DNA of 64,000 bases from Aeromonas sobria. Lineage in GTDB: Bacteria > Pseudomonadota > Gammaproteobacteria > Enterobacterales > Aeromonadaceae. The notes under the pieces are model-generated. The model had not been told where the DNA came from and searched no databases. It saw only the letters and a list, made by a program, of their open reading frames with translations. Within the stretch, counting starts at the first letter, position 1; each line of letters starts with the position of its first letter. Where the stretch lies: assembly GCF_000820145.1 (NCBI RefSeq), contig NZ_CDBW01000006.1, positions 302,257-366,256 of the forward strand, given 5' to 3'. Below are positions 18,886 through 27,986 of the stretch, piece after piece. Position numbers and translations under genes: made by a program.

Positions 18886-18909
18886 CCGACTATTTTACTC
18901 AACCATAAT
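18882..18909 (+). promoter_or_regulatory. Possible iscR promoter
   Basis: TTAACC (18882-18887) and CATAAT (18904-18909) are 16 nt apart. The IscR operator begins within this -10 and runs over the expected transcription start. Confidence 0.4.
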
Positions 18910-18932
18910 ACTTGACTGTTTTTGTCGGGTAT
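18908..18932 (+). promoter_or_regulatory. Type 1 IscR operator
   Basis: The 25 bases ATACTTGAC... to ...GTCGGGTAT fit the type 1 IscR site (ATA-SYYGACT-spacer-AGTCRRSTAT) at nearly every defined position. It lies 45-70 nt before the iscR start, so [2Fe-2S]-IscR should repress the operon as in E. coli. Confidence 0.85.
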
Positions 18933-18977
18933 GTGACCATGTGCCACATCAAATTGCTTCGCAAGACGGTAAGGCTC

Positions 18978-19481
18978 ATGAGACTGACTTCTAAAGGACG
19001 TTACGCTGTAACCGCCATGCTCGACGTGGCACTGCATGCAGAGCAGGGGCCTGTACCCCTTGCCGATATTTCCGAGCGTCAGGGCATCTCCTTGTCCTAC
19101 CTCGAACAGCTGTTTGCCCGCCTGCGCAAGCATGGCTTGGTGAGCAGCGTACGTGGTCCGGGTGGTGGTTATCGCTTGGGACTGGCTCCCGACGAGATAT
19201 CTGTTGGCCAGGTGATCACCGCAGTCGATGAGTCGGTTGATGCCACCAAGTGTCTCGGTAAGGGTGGCTGCCATGGCGGCACCCAGTGTCTGACCCACTC
19301 TTTGTGGCGTGATCTCAGTGAGCGAATTTCCAGTTTTCTCGGCGATATCACCCTGGCAGAACTGGTTCGCCAGGCAGATGTACGCCGGATTGCCGGCAAG
19401 CAAGATGAACAGATGAAAACTGCGTTGTCCCTGGTTGAACGGACAGAACGCGGCAATGTGAGCTTGAAAGTCCAACTATAA
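18978..19481 (+). CDS. iscR: Iron-sulfur cluster regulator IscR
   Basis: 167 residues, Rrf2 family. The N-terminal winged helix begins [20 protein letters not shown]. The [2Fe-2S] ligands Cys92, Cys98, Cys104 and His107 are in place ([17 protein letters not shown]). IscR senses cluster supply and represses its own operon when loaded. The start at 18978 matches the family; an in-frame start at 18912 would translate through the operator. It is the first gene of iscRSUA-hscBA-fdx. Confidence 0.97.
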   Translation: MRLTSKGRYAVTAMLDVALHAEQGPVPLADISERQGISLSYLEQLFARLRKHGLVSSVRGPGGGYRLGLAPDEISVGQVITAVDESVDATKCLGKGGCHGGTQCLTHSLWRDLSERISSFLGDITLAELVRQADVRRIAGKQDEQMKTALSLVERTERGNVSLKVQL

Positions 19482-19538
19482 ACAAACGTGCTTTCCACAG
19501 TCGTTCGATGTGCGAACAAGGCTGTAACGGAGAAATAC

Positions 19539-20753
19539 ATGAAACTGCCTATTTACCTTGATTATTCGGCAACCTGTCCGGTGGACCCGCGTGTCGCAGA
19601 AAAAATGATGCAGTGTCTCACCATGGATGGCCTGTTCGGCAATCCGGCTTCCCGTTCCCACCGCTTTGGCTGGCAAGCCGAAGAAGCGGTTGATCTGGCC
19701 CGTAATCAAGTGGCAGAGCTGATCGGTGCAGACCCGCGCGAAATCGTGTTTACCTCAGGTGCTACTGAATCCAACAACCTGGCCATCAAGGGCGTTGCAC
19801 ATTTTTACGCCGGCAAAGGCAAGCACATCATCACCTCCAAGACCGAACATAAGGCCGTGCTTGATACTTGCCGCCAGCTGGAGCGTGAAGGGTACGAGGT
19901 GACCTACCTTGAACCGATGCCAAACGGTCTGTTTACCATCGAACAAATCAATGCGGCTTTGCGTAATGACACCATTCTGGTGAGCATCATGCATGTCAAC
20001 AACGAGATTGGCGTGGTGCAAGACATCGCTGCCATCGGTGAGCTTTGTCGCTCCCGCAAGATCTTGCTGCACGTGGACGCAGTCCAGAGCGTGGGTAAAA
20101 TCCCGGTAGACGTCGAGGCACTGAAAGTCGACCTGCTCTCCGTCTCTGCGCACAAGGTATATGGTCCCAAGGGGATCGGTGCCCTGTATGTCCGTCGCAA
20201 GCCCCGTGTTCGTCTGGAAGCCCAGATGCATGGCGGTGGTCACGAGCGTGGTATGCGTTCTGGCACGTTGCCAACTCATCAGATCGTCGGCATGGGCGAA
20301 GCATTCCGTATCGCCAAGGAAGAGATGGCCAACGAAGCGCCGCATATCATGGCACTGCGTCAGCGTCTGTGGGATGGCATCAAAGATATTGAAGCTGTCT
20401 ATATCAACGGTGATCTGGAGCAGCGTGTGCCGGGTAACCTCAATGTCAGCTTTGCCTATGTGGAAGGGGAATCCCTGATCATGGCGCTGAAGGATCTGGC
20501 GGTTTCTTCCGGTTCAGCCTGTACCTCTGCCAGCCTGGAACCTTCCTATGTGTTGCGTGCGCTGGGTCTTAATGACGAGCTGGCACACAGTTCCATTCGC
20601 TTCAGCATGGGTCGCTTTACCACCGAAGAAGAGATTGATTACGCAGTCAAGCTTATTCGTGACTCCATTGGCCGTCTGCGCGAGATGTCTCCACTGTGGG
20701 AGATGTATAAAGATGGCGTCGATCTGAACACGGTCGAGTGGGCTCATCACTGA
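19539..20753 (+). CDS. iscS: Cysteine desulfurase IscS
   Basis: 404 residues, same length as E. coli IscS. A PLP enzyme that takes sulfur from cysteine for Fe-S clusters, thiamine and tRNA thiolation. The PLP lysine is in [10 protein letters not shown]; the active-site cysteine is in the loop [14 protein letters not shown]. The N-terminus reads SATCPVDP where E. coli has SATTPVDP, a minor change. The start at 19539 has GGAG upstream and matches the family. Confidence 0.98.
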   Translation: MKLPIYLDYSATCPVDPRVAEKMMQCLTMDGLFGNPASRSHRFGWQAEEAVDLARNQVAELIGADPREIVFTSGATESNNLAIKGVAHFYAGKGKHIITSKTEHKAVLDTCRQLEREGYEVTYLEPMPNGLFTIEQINAALRNDTILVSIMHVNNEIGVVQDIAAIGELCRSRKILLHVDAVQSVGKIPVDVEALKVDLLSVSAHKVYGPKGIGALYVRRKPRVRLEAQMHGGGHERGMRSGTLPTHQIVGMGEAFRIAKEEMANEAPHIMALRQRLWDGIKDIEAVYINGDLEQRVPGNLNVSFAYVEGESLIMALKDLAVSSGSACTSASLEPSYVLRALGLNDELAHSSIRFSMGRFTTEEEIDYAVKLIRDSIGRLREMSPLWEMYKDGVDLNTVEWAHH

Positions 20754-20795
20754 TCCAACAGGGTCAGTGAACAACGGAATTAGCAGGAGTGAGAT

Positions 20796-21179
20796 ATGGC
20801 TTACAGTGAAAAAGTAATCGACCACTATGAAAATCCCCGTAACGTCGGTGGTTTTGACAAGAATGATCCCAGCATCGCAACCGGCATGGTTGGTGCTCCG
20901 GCTTGTGGCGACGTGATGAAGCTGCAGCTGAAGATCAGCGACGATGGCATCATCGAAGATGCCAAGTTCAAGACTTACGGCTGTGGCTCCGCCATTGCCT
21001 CCAGCTCCCTGGTGACCGAATGGGTCAAGGGCAAGACCCTGGACGAAGCGGCTGGCATCAAGAACACCGATATTGCCGAAGAGCTGGCACTGCCACCGGT
21101 AAAGATCCACTGCTCCATTCTGGCTGAGGATGCCATCAAGGCTGCTATCGCCGATTACAAGCAGAAGAAAGGTCTCTAA
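20796..21179 (+). CDS. iscU: Fe-S cluster scaffold IscU
   Basis: 127 residues. The scaffold on which IscS sulfur and iron form [2Fe-2S] clusters. The three conserved cysteines are in GAPACGDVMKL, TYGCGSAIASSS and VKIHCSILAED. The HscA-binding motif appears as LPPVKIHC (E. coli LPPVK). AGGAG lies 7 nt before the ATG, and iscA follows 15 nt after the stop. Confidence 0.98.
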   Translation: MAYSEKVIDHYENPRNVGGFDKNDPSIATGMVGAPACGDVMKLQLKISDDGIIEDAKFKTYGCGSAIASSSLVTEWVKGKTLDEAAGIKNTDIAEELALPPVKIHCSILAEDAIKAAIADYKQKKGL

Positions 21180-21194
21180 GCGCCGGAGAGCAGT

Positions 21195-21518
21195 ATGGCT
21201 ATTACCATGACAGATGCCGCAGCGGCACGGGTGTCTTCTTTTCTGACTAACCGGGGCAAGGGCATTGGCCTGCGCCTCGGCGTTAAGACCACTGGCTGCT
21301 CTGGCTTGGCTTATGTGCTCGAGTTTGTTGATGAGCTGGCCGAGGAAGACCAGGTATTCGAGCAGCAGGGTGTGAAAATTATTGTCGATGCCAAGAGTCT
21401 GATCCACCTGGACGGAACTCAACTGGATTTCGTCAAGGAGGGCCTCAATGAGGGCTTCCAGTTTAATAATCCCAATGCCAAAGGCGAATGTGGTTGCGGC
21501 GAGAGCTTTAATGTCTGA
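21195..21518 (+). CDS. iscA: A-type Fe-S carrier IscA
   Basis: 107 residues. It carries clusters or iron from IscU to target proteins. The three cluster cysteines are present: [10 protein letters not shown] and the C-terminal ECGCGESF. The gene is 15 nt after iscU. A long stable hairpin in the following spacer separates it from hscB. Confidence 0.97.
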   Translation: MAITMTDAAAARVSSFLTNRGKGIGLRLGVKTTGCSGLAYVLEFVDELAEEDQVFEQQGVKIIVDAKSLIHLDGTQLDFVKEGLNEGFQFNNPNAKGECGCGESFNV

Positions 21519-21540
21519 CAGGGGTGACCTGACGGATGTG

Positions 21541-21576
21541 ACGGTTGAACTGGCATCTGACCGCCAGTTCAACCGT
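21541..21576 (+). other. Perfect 14-bp stem-loop between iscA and hscB
   Basis: ACGGTTGAACTGGC, loop ATCTGACC, GCCAGTTCAACCGT. There is no U-run after it, so it is not a standard terminator. It may mark an mRNA processing or stabilising site that sets different levels for iscRSUA and hscBA-fdx. Confidence 0.75.
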
Positions 21577-21632
21577 GCTATTTCTGCCGCTATATCGAGA
21601 GTGGTTATGACGACCGTTGCCAAGAGGTTTGT

Positions 21633-22151
21633 ATGAACCATTTCGAGCTGTTTGGGCTGGTTGAAGGCTTCGAACTAGACACCCGGCAGTTAGCGGATAC
21701 CTACCGACAACTGCAAACCCGCTTCCACCCCGATCGTTTTGCCACGGCCCCCGAGCGGGAGCAGCTGGCATCAGTGCAGCATGCAGCTCAAATCAACGAG
21801 GCGTTCACCACTCTCAAAGCCCCGCTGCGCCGTGCGGAATATCTGCTCTCCTTACGCGGTACGGATATTCGTGGTGAGCAGCAAACACTGCAAGATACCG
21901 CATTTCTGATGCAGCAACTGGAGTGGCGTGAACGTCTGGCTGATTTGAAAGACGACGCTGACCCTGAGCGTGCCATCAAGGATTTTCGCTCTGAAATCAG
22001 GCATGATCATCAGCTGCTGATGCAGCAGTTGACCGCGTATCTCGCCGCAGGCGAAGATTTGGGCGCGGCTGACTGCGTCCGCAAACTCAAGTTTGTCGAC
22101 AAGCTCCTCGAAGAGCTGGAACGATTCGAAGACTCGCTCCTCGAGTCTTGA
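21633..22151 (+). CDS. hscB: Co-chaperone HscB
   Basis: 172 residues. An N-terminal J domain (about 1-72) carries HPD in QTRFHPDRFATAPE, which stimulates the HscA ATPase. The C-terminal helical domain binds IscU and brings it to HscA. AAGAGG lies 5 nt before the ATG. It follows iscA by 114 nt, the widest gap inside this operon apart from iscR-iscS and iscS-iscU, and this gap holds the stem-loop. Confidence 0.96.
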   Translation: MNHFELFGLVEGFELDTRQLADTYRQLQTRFHPDRFATAPEREQLASVQHAAQINEAFTTLKAPLRRAEYLLSLRGTDIRGEQQTLQDTAFLMQQLEWRERLADLKDDADPERAIKDFRSEIRHDHQLLMQQLTAYLAAGEDLGAADCVRKLKFVDKLLEELERFEDSLLES

Positions 22152-22179
22152 TCCTTTAACGCTGGAAGTTTGATTACCC

Positions 22180-24027
22180 ATGGCATTACTGCAAATAGCC
22201 GAGCCCGGCCAGAGCGCTGTACCTCATCAGCACAAACGTGCCGTCGGCATCGATCTCGGCACCACCAACTCTCTCGTTGCTGCGGTTCGCAGCGGTCACG
22301 CCGATACCCTTTGCGATGAGCAAGGGCGCGATCTTCTCCCGTCGGTGGTGCATTATCAGACCGATGCTATTCGAGTGGGTATTGATGCCAAGCGCGAAGC
22401 TGCCCTTGATCCGCACAACACTATCGTCTCGGCCAAACGGATGATGGGCAAGGCGCTGGCCGATATTGACACCCGTCAGCAACCTTACCTGTTTGTGGCC
22501 GCCGAGAACGGTATGCCCCAGCTACAAACCTGCCAGGGCTTGGTCAATCCGGTACAGGTATCGGCCGAAATTTTGAAAACACTGGCCGAGCGTGGCTCCG
22601 CCTCGCTGGGTGGTGAACTCGACGGCGTGGTCATTACCGTCCCTGCTTATTTCGATGATGCCCAGCGTCAGGGCACCAAGGATGCGGCCCGTCTGGCCGG
22701 TCTGCACGTGCTGCGGCTGCTCAACGAACCTACCGCCGCAGCGATTGCCTATGGCCTCGACTCGGGTCAGGAAGGGGTGATTGCCGTTTACGATCTGGGC
22801 GGTGGCACCTTCGATATTTCGATTCTTCGTTTGCATCGCGGCGTGTTTGAAGTGATGGCCACTGGCGGCGATTCGGCCCTCGGTGGTGATGATTTCGATC
22901 ACCTGCTGGCTGACTGGATCAAGGAGCAGGCTGGCCTCTCCGGCGATCTGGATGCTCATCTGCAGCGCGAGCTGCTGGACGTAGCGGCACAGATCAAACA
23001 CGGCCTGACCGATGCCGAGCAGGTGGCTTGCACCTTCGCCGGCTGGCAGGGCAGCGTGACCCGCAGCCAGTTTGAACAACTCATCACACCGCTGGTGAAG
23101 CGCACCCTGCTGGCTTGCCGTCGCGCCCTGCGCGATGCGGATCTTGAGCAGGTGGAAGTGCTGGAAGTGGTGATGGTCGGTGGCTCCACCCGGGTGCCCT
23201 TGGTGCGCGAACTGGTAGGGGATTTCTTCCAGCGTACGCCGCTGACCAGCATTGATCCGGACAAGGTGGTTGCCATCGGCGCCGCCATCCAGGCTGACAT
23301 TCTGGTGGGCAACAAGCCCGATGCCGAGATGCTGCTGCTGGATGTGATCCCGCTCTCATTGGGTCTAGAGACCATGGGTGGCCTCGCCGAGAAGGTGATC
23401 CCGCGCAACACTACTATTCCGGTAGCCCGAGCCCAGGAGTTCACCACCTTCAAGGATGGTCAGACTGCCATGGCTATCCATGTGGTGCAGGGAGAGCGTG
23501 AGCTGGTCGCCGACTGCCGCTCACTGGCCCGCTTTACCCTGACCGGTATTCCACCCATGGTGGCGGGCGCGGCCCATATTCGTGTCACTTTCCAGGTGGA
23601 TGCGGATGGTTTGCTGTCGGTCAGTGCCATGGAGAAATCCTCCGGCGTGCAGGCCGAGATCCAGGTCAAGCCATCTTACGGTCTGGCGGAGCAGGACATT
23701 CTTACCATGTTGAGCGCGTCCATTGAGCACGCCCAGCAAGATATGGATGCCCGCATGCTGGCAGAGCAGCAGGTAGAAGCTGATCGGGTTGCCCTGAGCC
23801 TCAACGTTGCCTTGGCCGCCGATGGTGAGTCACTGCTAAGTGCTGCCGAGCGCGCCGAGATCGATGCCGCCATCGCCCACCTGCTGATCATGCGCAGCAC
23901 GGGCACCACCAATCAAATCAAAGATGCCATTGAGGCGGCAGATGCTGTCAGTGGTGAATTTGCAGCACGTCGGATGGATGCGTCCATCCGCAAGGTGCTG
24001 ACCGGACAAAACGTCAACAAGGTGTAA
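22180..24027 (+). CDS. hscA: Hsp70-type chaperone HscA
   Basis: 615 residues. The ATPase domain includes [14 protein letters not shown] (about 23), the [13 protein letters not shown] phosphate motif and [18 protein letters not shown] substrate domain that binds the IscU LPPVK motif follows. It drives cluster release from IscU together with HscB. It starts 28 nt after hscB and ends 1 nt before fdx. Confidence 0.97.
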   Translation: MALLQIAEPGQSAVPHQHKRAVGIDLGTTNSLVAAVRSGHADTLCDEQGRDLLPSVVHYQTDAIRVGIDAKREAALDPHNTIVSAKRMMGKALADIDTRQQPYLFVAAENGMPQLQTCQGLVNPVQVSAEILKTLAERGSASLGGELDGVVITVPAYFDDAQRQGTKDAARLAGLHVLRLLNEPTAAAIAYGLDSGQEGVIAVYDLGGGTFDISILRLHRGVFEVMATGGDSALGGDDFDHLLADWIKEQAGLSGDLDAHLQRELLDVAAQIKHGLTDAEQVACTFAGWQGSVTRSQFEQLITPLVKRTLLACRRALRDADLEQVEVLEVVMVGGSTRVPLVRELVGDFFQRTPLTSIDPDKVVAIGAAIQADILVGNKPDAEMLLLDVIPLSLGLETMGGLAEKVIPRNTTIPVARAQEFTTFKDGQTAMAIHVVQGERELVADCRSLARFTLTGIPPMVAGAAHIRVTFQVDADGLLSVSAMEKSSGVQAEIQVKPSYGLAEQDILTMLSASIEHAQQDMDARMLAEQQVEADRVALSLNVALAADGESLLSAAERAEIDAAIAHLLIMRSTGTTNQIKDAIEAADAVSGEFAARRMDASIRKVLTGQNVNKV

Positions 24028-24028
24028 T

Positions 24029-24367
24029 ATGCCAAAACTGATCATTCTTCCTCATCCTGTACTCTGTCCGGATGGTGTCGCCCTTGAGGGGCAACGTGGT
24101 GAGACCATTCTCGACGTGGCGCTGCGTAATGGGATCGAGATTGAACATGCCTGCGAGAAGTCCTGTGCCTGCACCACCTGTCATTGCGTGGTGCGGGAGG
24201 GATTTGACTCTCTCGAGCCAAGCGACGAGCTGGAAGACGACATGCTGGACAAGGCGTGGGGCCTGGAACCGGAATCACGGCTGAGTTGCCAAGCCAGGCT
24301 TGAGGACGAGGATCTGGTGGTCGAGCTGCCCAAGTACACCCTGAACCTTGCATCTGAACGCCATTAA
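24029..24367 (+). CDS. fdx: [2Fe-2S] ferredoxin of the isc system
   Basis: 112 residues, adrenodoxin type. The cluster cysteines are in CEKSCACTTCHC and SRLSCQARL. It supplies electrons for cluster assembly on IscU. The start lies 1 nt after the hscA stop, so translation is probably coupled. It is the last isc gene here: iscX, which follows in E. coli, is not found before the terminator. Confidence 0.97.
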   Translation: MPKLIILPHPVLCPDGVALEGQRGETILDVALRNGIEIEHACEKSCACTTCHCVVREGFDSLEPSDELEDDMLDKAWGLEPESRLSCQARLEDEDLVVELPKYTLNLASERH

Positions 24368-24422
24368 TTACCCATGAGTGCATTGCACGTGCAGCATCCC
24401 GTGGTGCTTCAGTGATATGGTG

Positions 24423-24457
24423 AAGGCCGTGCCCCTTAAAGGGCACGGCCTTTTTTG
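24423..24457 (+). terminator. Terminator of the isc operon
   Basis: AAGGCCGTGCCC and GGGCACGGCCTT form a perfect 12-bp stem around CTTAAA, followed by more T. It ends 71 nt before pepB. Confidence 0.93.
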
Positions 24458-24527
24458 TATTCGTTATTCCCTCTTTGCCTATGAAGAGTGCTTATAAATC
24501 GTGCCAGTAAAAAAGGAAGCAAACACG

Positions 24528-25832
24528 ATGGCTAACATGATGAACGTAGCGTTATCTACCCAGGCTGCTGCCGCCCATTGGGGCGAGGGTGCGCTACTCA
24601 GTTTTAATGGTGACAGAGCTGACATCCATCTGGGGTCGGTTGGTCAGGAAAAAGATGCACTGCGCGCCATCCAGCGTGCGGCCCGCCGCTTTGAGTCCAC
24701 CGGGATCAAGCGGGTCAAGCTGGTCGGAGATGGTTGGGATCTGGAACGCCGTTTTGCCTTCGCCCAGGGCTTTTATGCCGCTAAAGGAGTGCGTGAACTG
24801 GACTTTGGCCAGCAGAGTGAGGCGGATAGCTGCGAGCTGGATGCCTTGATCAAGGCGAGCTGCTGGGCTCGTGACATCACCAATGGCTGCCCGGAAGAGA
24901 TCTACCCCATGAGTCTGGCGGAATCGGCCCTGCTGCTCATTCGTGGTCTGGCCGGTGATCTGGTGACCGCCCGTATCACTGCCGGCGAAGCGTTGCGCGA
25001 ATCGGGCCACATCGGGATCTGGTCGGTCGGTCGTGGCAGCGAGCGCGAGCCGGTGTTGCTGGAGCTCGATTACAATCCGACCGGGGATCGCAACGCCCCA
25101 GTGGTCGCTGCCCTGGTGGGCAAGGGCATCACCTTCGACTCCGGTGGCTACTCCATGAAGTCCTCTGACAACATGCTGCCGATGAAGTCCGATATGGGCG
25201 GCGCTGCCATGGTCACCGGCGCGCTGGCGCTGGCCATCAGCCGTGGCCTGAACAAGCGGGTGAAGCTCATTCTCTGTTGCGCCGAGAATCTGGTCTCCGG
25301 CCATGCCTTCAAACTGGGTGACATCCTTACCTACAAAAATGGTATCTCGGTTGAAATCCAGAATACCGATGCGGAAGGCCGCTTGGTGCTGGCCGATGGT
25401 CTGATGGCCGCTTCCGACAGTGGCGCGACCTACATCCTGGATGCCGCGACCCTGACCGGCGCCGCCAAGATGGCGTTGGGCCGCGACTACAACGCAGTGT
25501 TTGCCCTCGACGAGACCGAACAACAGCGCGCGCTGGCCGCTGCCAAGGCCGAAAATGAGCAGGCGTGGGCGCTGCCGCTGGAACCCTGGCATGCCAGCCA
25601 GCTCACCTCTGCCTTTGCCGAACTGGGTAACGTGGCTTCCGCCGAAGGCACGGCCGGCGCCACCACTGCGGCCGCCTTCCTGTCCCGTTTTGTGCCCAAT
25701 GAAGGAAAGGGGTGGGTGCACCTGGATCTGGCGGCGGCGTATCAGAAGTCGGGCAACGAGCTTTGGGCTACCGGTGCTAAAGGCCACGGCGTGCGTACTA
25801 TCGCGCGCTGGTTACAGGAGGTAACTGCATGA
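24528..25832 (+). CDS. pepB: Peptidase B, M17 leucyl aminopeptidase family (first copy)
   Basis: 434 residues, close to E. coli PepB throughout. A two-metal cytoplasmic aminopeptidase. Metal and catalytic residues lie in GKGITFDSGGYSMK, MKSDMGGAAMVTGALA and NTDAEGRLVLADG. The start at 24528 has AAGGAA 9 nt upstream; a GTG start at 24501 would precede that site. In E. coli pepB also follows the isc operon. A paralogue follows with a 4-nt overlap (ATGA). Confidence 0.93.
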   Translation: MANMMNVALSTQAAAAHWGEGALLSFNGDRADIHLGSVGQEKDALRAIQRAARRFESTGIKRVKLVGDGWDLERRFAFAQGFYAAKGVRELDFGQQSEADSCELDALIKASCWARDITNGCPEEIYPMSLAESALLLIRGLAGDLVTARITAGEALRESGHIGIWSVGRGSEREPVLLELDYNPTGDRNAPVVAALVGKGITFDSGGYSMKSSDNMLPMKSDMGGAAMVTGALALAISRGLNKRVKLILCCAENLVSGHAFKLGDILTYKNGISVEIQNTDAEGRLVLADGLMAASDSGATYILDAATLTGAAKMALGRDYNAVFALDETEQQRALAAAKAENEQAWALPLEPWHASQLTSAFAELGNVASAEGTAGATTAAAFLSRFVPNEGKGWVHLDLAAAYQKSGNELWATGAKGHGVRTIARWLQEVTA

Positions 25833-27112
25833 ATGTCTGGTTAAGTCGTGATTTTGCCCCGGCGGAATGGGGGGACGGGGCCCTGCTCTCATACCGTGCC
25901 GACGGTGTGGTGATCCACCTGATCACCGCTTCCCCACTGCTCGATATTCAGCAGGCGGCGCGCCGCCTCTGTCAGCAGGGGATCCAGAAAGTAGCGCTTG
26001 CAGGGCATTGGGATCGCGAGCAGCAGTGGGCCTTTGCCCAGGGGTTACAAACCCCCAAGGTGGAGGTGCAATTGCAATGGGCCATGTCCTCGGAAGAGGA
26101 CAGAGAAGAGCTGGAAGCGCGTTGGTTATGTGGGCGCTGGGTGCGTGAGATGACCAATGCCACACCAGAGCAATTGGGGCCGCTGGAGCTGGCGGTCGAA
26201 GCCGCTGCTTTTATTACCGAGCTGGCGCCAGACAAGGTGAGTCACCGTATTTTGAAAGGTGAAGCGCTGCAACAGGCAGGCTGGGTCGGCCTCTATCAGG
26301 TGGGCCGTGGCAGTGAGCGCGAGCCAGTGCTGCTTGAGCTGGATTTTAATCCGGCGCGCGATCCCAGAGCGCCGGTAGCTGCAGCTCTGGTGGGCAAGGG
26401 GATCACCTTTGACTCTGGCGGCTACTCCATGAAGAGCTCCGAGGGGATGCTCACCATGAAGTGCGACATGGGGGGCGCGGCAATTGTGACCGGTGCGCTG
26501 GCGCTGGCCATGCTGCGCGGCCTCGACAAGCGGGTGAAGTTGATCCTCTGCTGCGCCGAGAATCTGGTCTCCGGCCATGCCTACAAGTTGGGGGATATCC
26601 TCACTTACAAGAACGGCACCACGGTGGAGATTGTGAATACCGACGCCGAGGGGCGGTTGGTGCTGGCCGATGGCCTGCAACTGGCCAGTGACAGCGGCGC
26701 ACCGCTGATCATCGACGCCGCCACCCTGACCGGCGCCGCCGTGATGGCGCTGGGTGGTCGCTACAATGCCCTGTTTGGCCTCGACAAGGGGCTGGTGAGC
26801 CGTGCCATGACCTATGCCGATGCCGAGCAGGAGCCTGCCTGGCCGCTGCCGCTGGAGCCCTGGCACCGTCAGCAGTGCCCCTCCAATTATGCCGACACGG
26901 CCAACAGCCGTCCGGTGAAGGGGGGCGGGCCAGGCGGCGCCTCCAACGCGGCGGGTTTCCTCTCCCGTTTCGTTGCCAACGAAGGGATGGGCTGGCTGCA
27001 TATCGATCTGGCCGCCTGCTTTAGCGATAACGGTGATAGTTTGTGGGCGCCGGGGGCCAATACCCTGGGGATGCGCACCATAGCGCGCGCCCTGCTGGCG
27101 GAAGCCAAATAA
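25829..27112 (+). CDS. M17 aminopeptidase, second PepB-like paralogue
   Basis: 427 residues. The catalytic half is nearly identical to the gene before it: GKGITFDSGGYSMK, DMGGAAIVTGALALAM, LCCAENLVSGHAYKLGDI and NTDAEGRLVLADG are all kept, so it should be active. The N-terminal domain (1-130) and the region around EPWHRQQCPSNYADTANSR differ more, which may alter substrate choice or oligomers. One motif reads MKCDMGG where copy one has MKSDMGG. The ATGA overlap with copy one points to coupled translation. Confidence 0.9.
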   Translation: MNVWLSRDFAPAEWGDGALLSYRADGVVIHLITASPLLDIQQAARRLCQQGIQKVALAGHWDREQQWAFAQGLQTPKVEVQLQWAMSSEEDREELEARWLCGRWVREMTNATPEQLGPLELAVEAAAFITELAPDKVSHRILKGEALQQAGWVGLYQVGRGSEREPVLLELDFNPARDPRAPVAAALVGKGITFDSGGYSMKSSEGMLTMKCDMGGAAIVTGALALAMLRGLDKRVKLILCCAENLVSGHAYKLGDILTYKNGTTVEIVNTDAEGRLVLADGLQLASDSGAPLIIDAATLTGAAVMALGGRYNALFGLDKGLVSRAMTYADAEQEPAWPLPLEPWHRQQCPSNYADTANSRPVKGGGPGGASNAAGFLSRFVANEGMGWLHIDLAACFSDNGDSLWAPGANTLGMRTIARALLAEAK

Positions 27113-27119
27113 GCGAGAC

Positions 27120-27143
27120 AAGGCACCTTCGGGTGCCTTTTTC
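27120..27143 (+). terminator. Terminator after the pepB pair
   Basis: AAGGCACC, tetraloop TTCG, GGTGCCTT and then TTTC, 7 nt past the stop. Confidence 0.9.
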
Positions 27144-27268
27144 ATGTTGTTCGAATAGTGAGCAAAAGATGTCTTTTTGGCAGCTTAAAAGGACTATCGT
27201 GCGCAAGCGCACATATTTTCCCGCACTGCTCAGCGAAGATGAGTGCTGATGTTGATTGCAAGGAGGTT

Positions 27269-27367
27269 ATGTTTAATAAAAAGTTGCTTTTTTGTGTGTT
27301 TATCCGCTTTTTGTTTACGTATAATCGCCAGCGAACATGGATACTAACAATAAGACCCTGTAATTAA
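27269..27367 (+). CDS. Doubtful 32-codon frame in the ndk leader
   Basis: AAGGAGG stands only 2 nt before an ATG that opens 32 codons (starting MFNKKLLFCVF). The spacing is shorter than normal, and the -10 of the likely ndk promoter lies inside it. Probably not a gene. Confidence 0.15.
   Translation: MFNKKLLFCVFIRFLFTYNRQRTWILTIRPCN
27320..27325 (+). promoter_or_regulatory. Probable -10 of the ndk promoter
   Basis: A consensus TATAAT lies 55 nt before the ndk ATG. No good -35 stands 16-18 nt upstream. Confidence 0.45.
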
Positions 27368-27379
27368 GGAAAGATACCA

Positions 27380-27808
27380 ATGGCCATCGAACGTACCTTC
27401 TCTATCGTCAAACCGGATGCTGTCAGCAAGAACCTGATCGGTGAGATCTACCACCGCATGGAAAGTGCCGGGCTGACTATCGTCGCCGCCAAAATGCTGC
27501 GTCTGACCAGTGACCAGGCCGCCGGCTTCTACGCTGAACATCAAGGCCGTCCTTTCTATGATGCGCTGGTGACCTTCATGACCTCTGGCCCTGTGATGGT
27601 GCAGGTGCTGGAAGGGGAAAATGCCGTACAGCGTTATCGCGATCTGATGGGGCTGACCAATCCCGAGCAAGCGCTGGCCGGTACTCTTCGCGCCTGCTAC
27701 GGCGAGAGCATCGATCGCAACGCAGTGCACGGTGCCGACAGCTTTGCCTCTGCCCAGCGTGAAATTGCCTACTTCTTTAACGAAGAAGAGCTCCACACCC
27801 GCGCCTGA
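27380..27808 (+). CDS. ndk: Nucleoside diphosphate kinase
   Basis: 142 residues, family length. It passes the gamma-phosphate of ATP to other NDPs through a phosphohistidine; that histidine is in [21 protein letters not shown] at the N-terminus is the other signature. GGAAAG lies 8 nt before the ATG. The gene has its own terminator 20 nt downstream, so it is a single-gene unit before rlmN. Confidence 0.98.
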   Translation: MAIERTFSIVKPDAVSKNLIGEIYHRMESAGLTIVAAKMLRLTSDQAAGFYAEHQGRPFYDALVTFMTSGPVMVQVLEGENAVQRYRDLMGLTNPEQALAGTLRACYGESIDRNAVHGADSFASAQREIAYFFNEEELHTRA

Positions 27809-27827
27809 GGTGTGGCTTGATAGACGC

Positions 27828-27857
27828 AAGGGAGCCTCGGCTCCCTTTGTTGTTTTG
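27828..27857 (+). terminator. Terminator after ndk
   Basis: AAGGGAGCC and GGCTCCCTT form the stem (the innermost pairs open to make the loop), followed by TGTTGTTTT. Confidence 0.85.
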
Positions 27858-27986
27858 CAGGCGTCACTCTTTTTTGCGCAATATCCCTCTATTCTCCAGG
27901 TGGAAAGCCAGCCCCATTATTTGTACAATGCCGCCCCCTGACATCGTCAGCCAATAATTGATGAAGTGTTTGAACTGAGGCCATTG

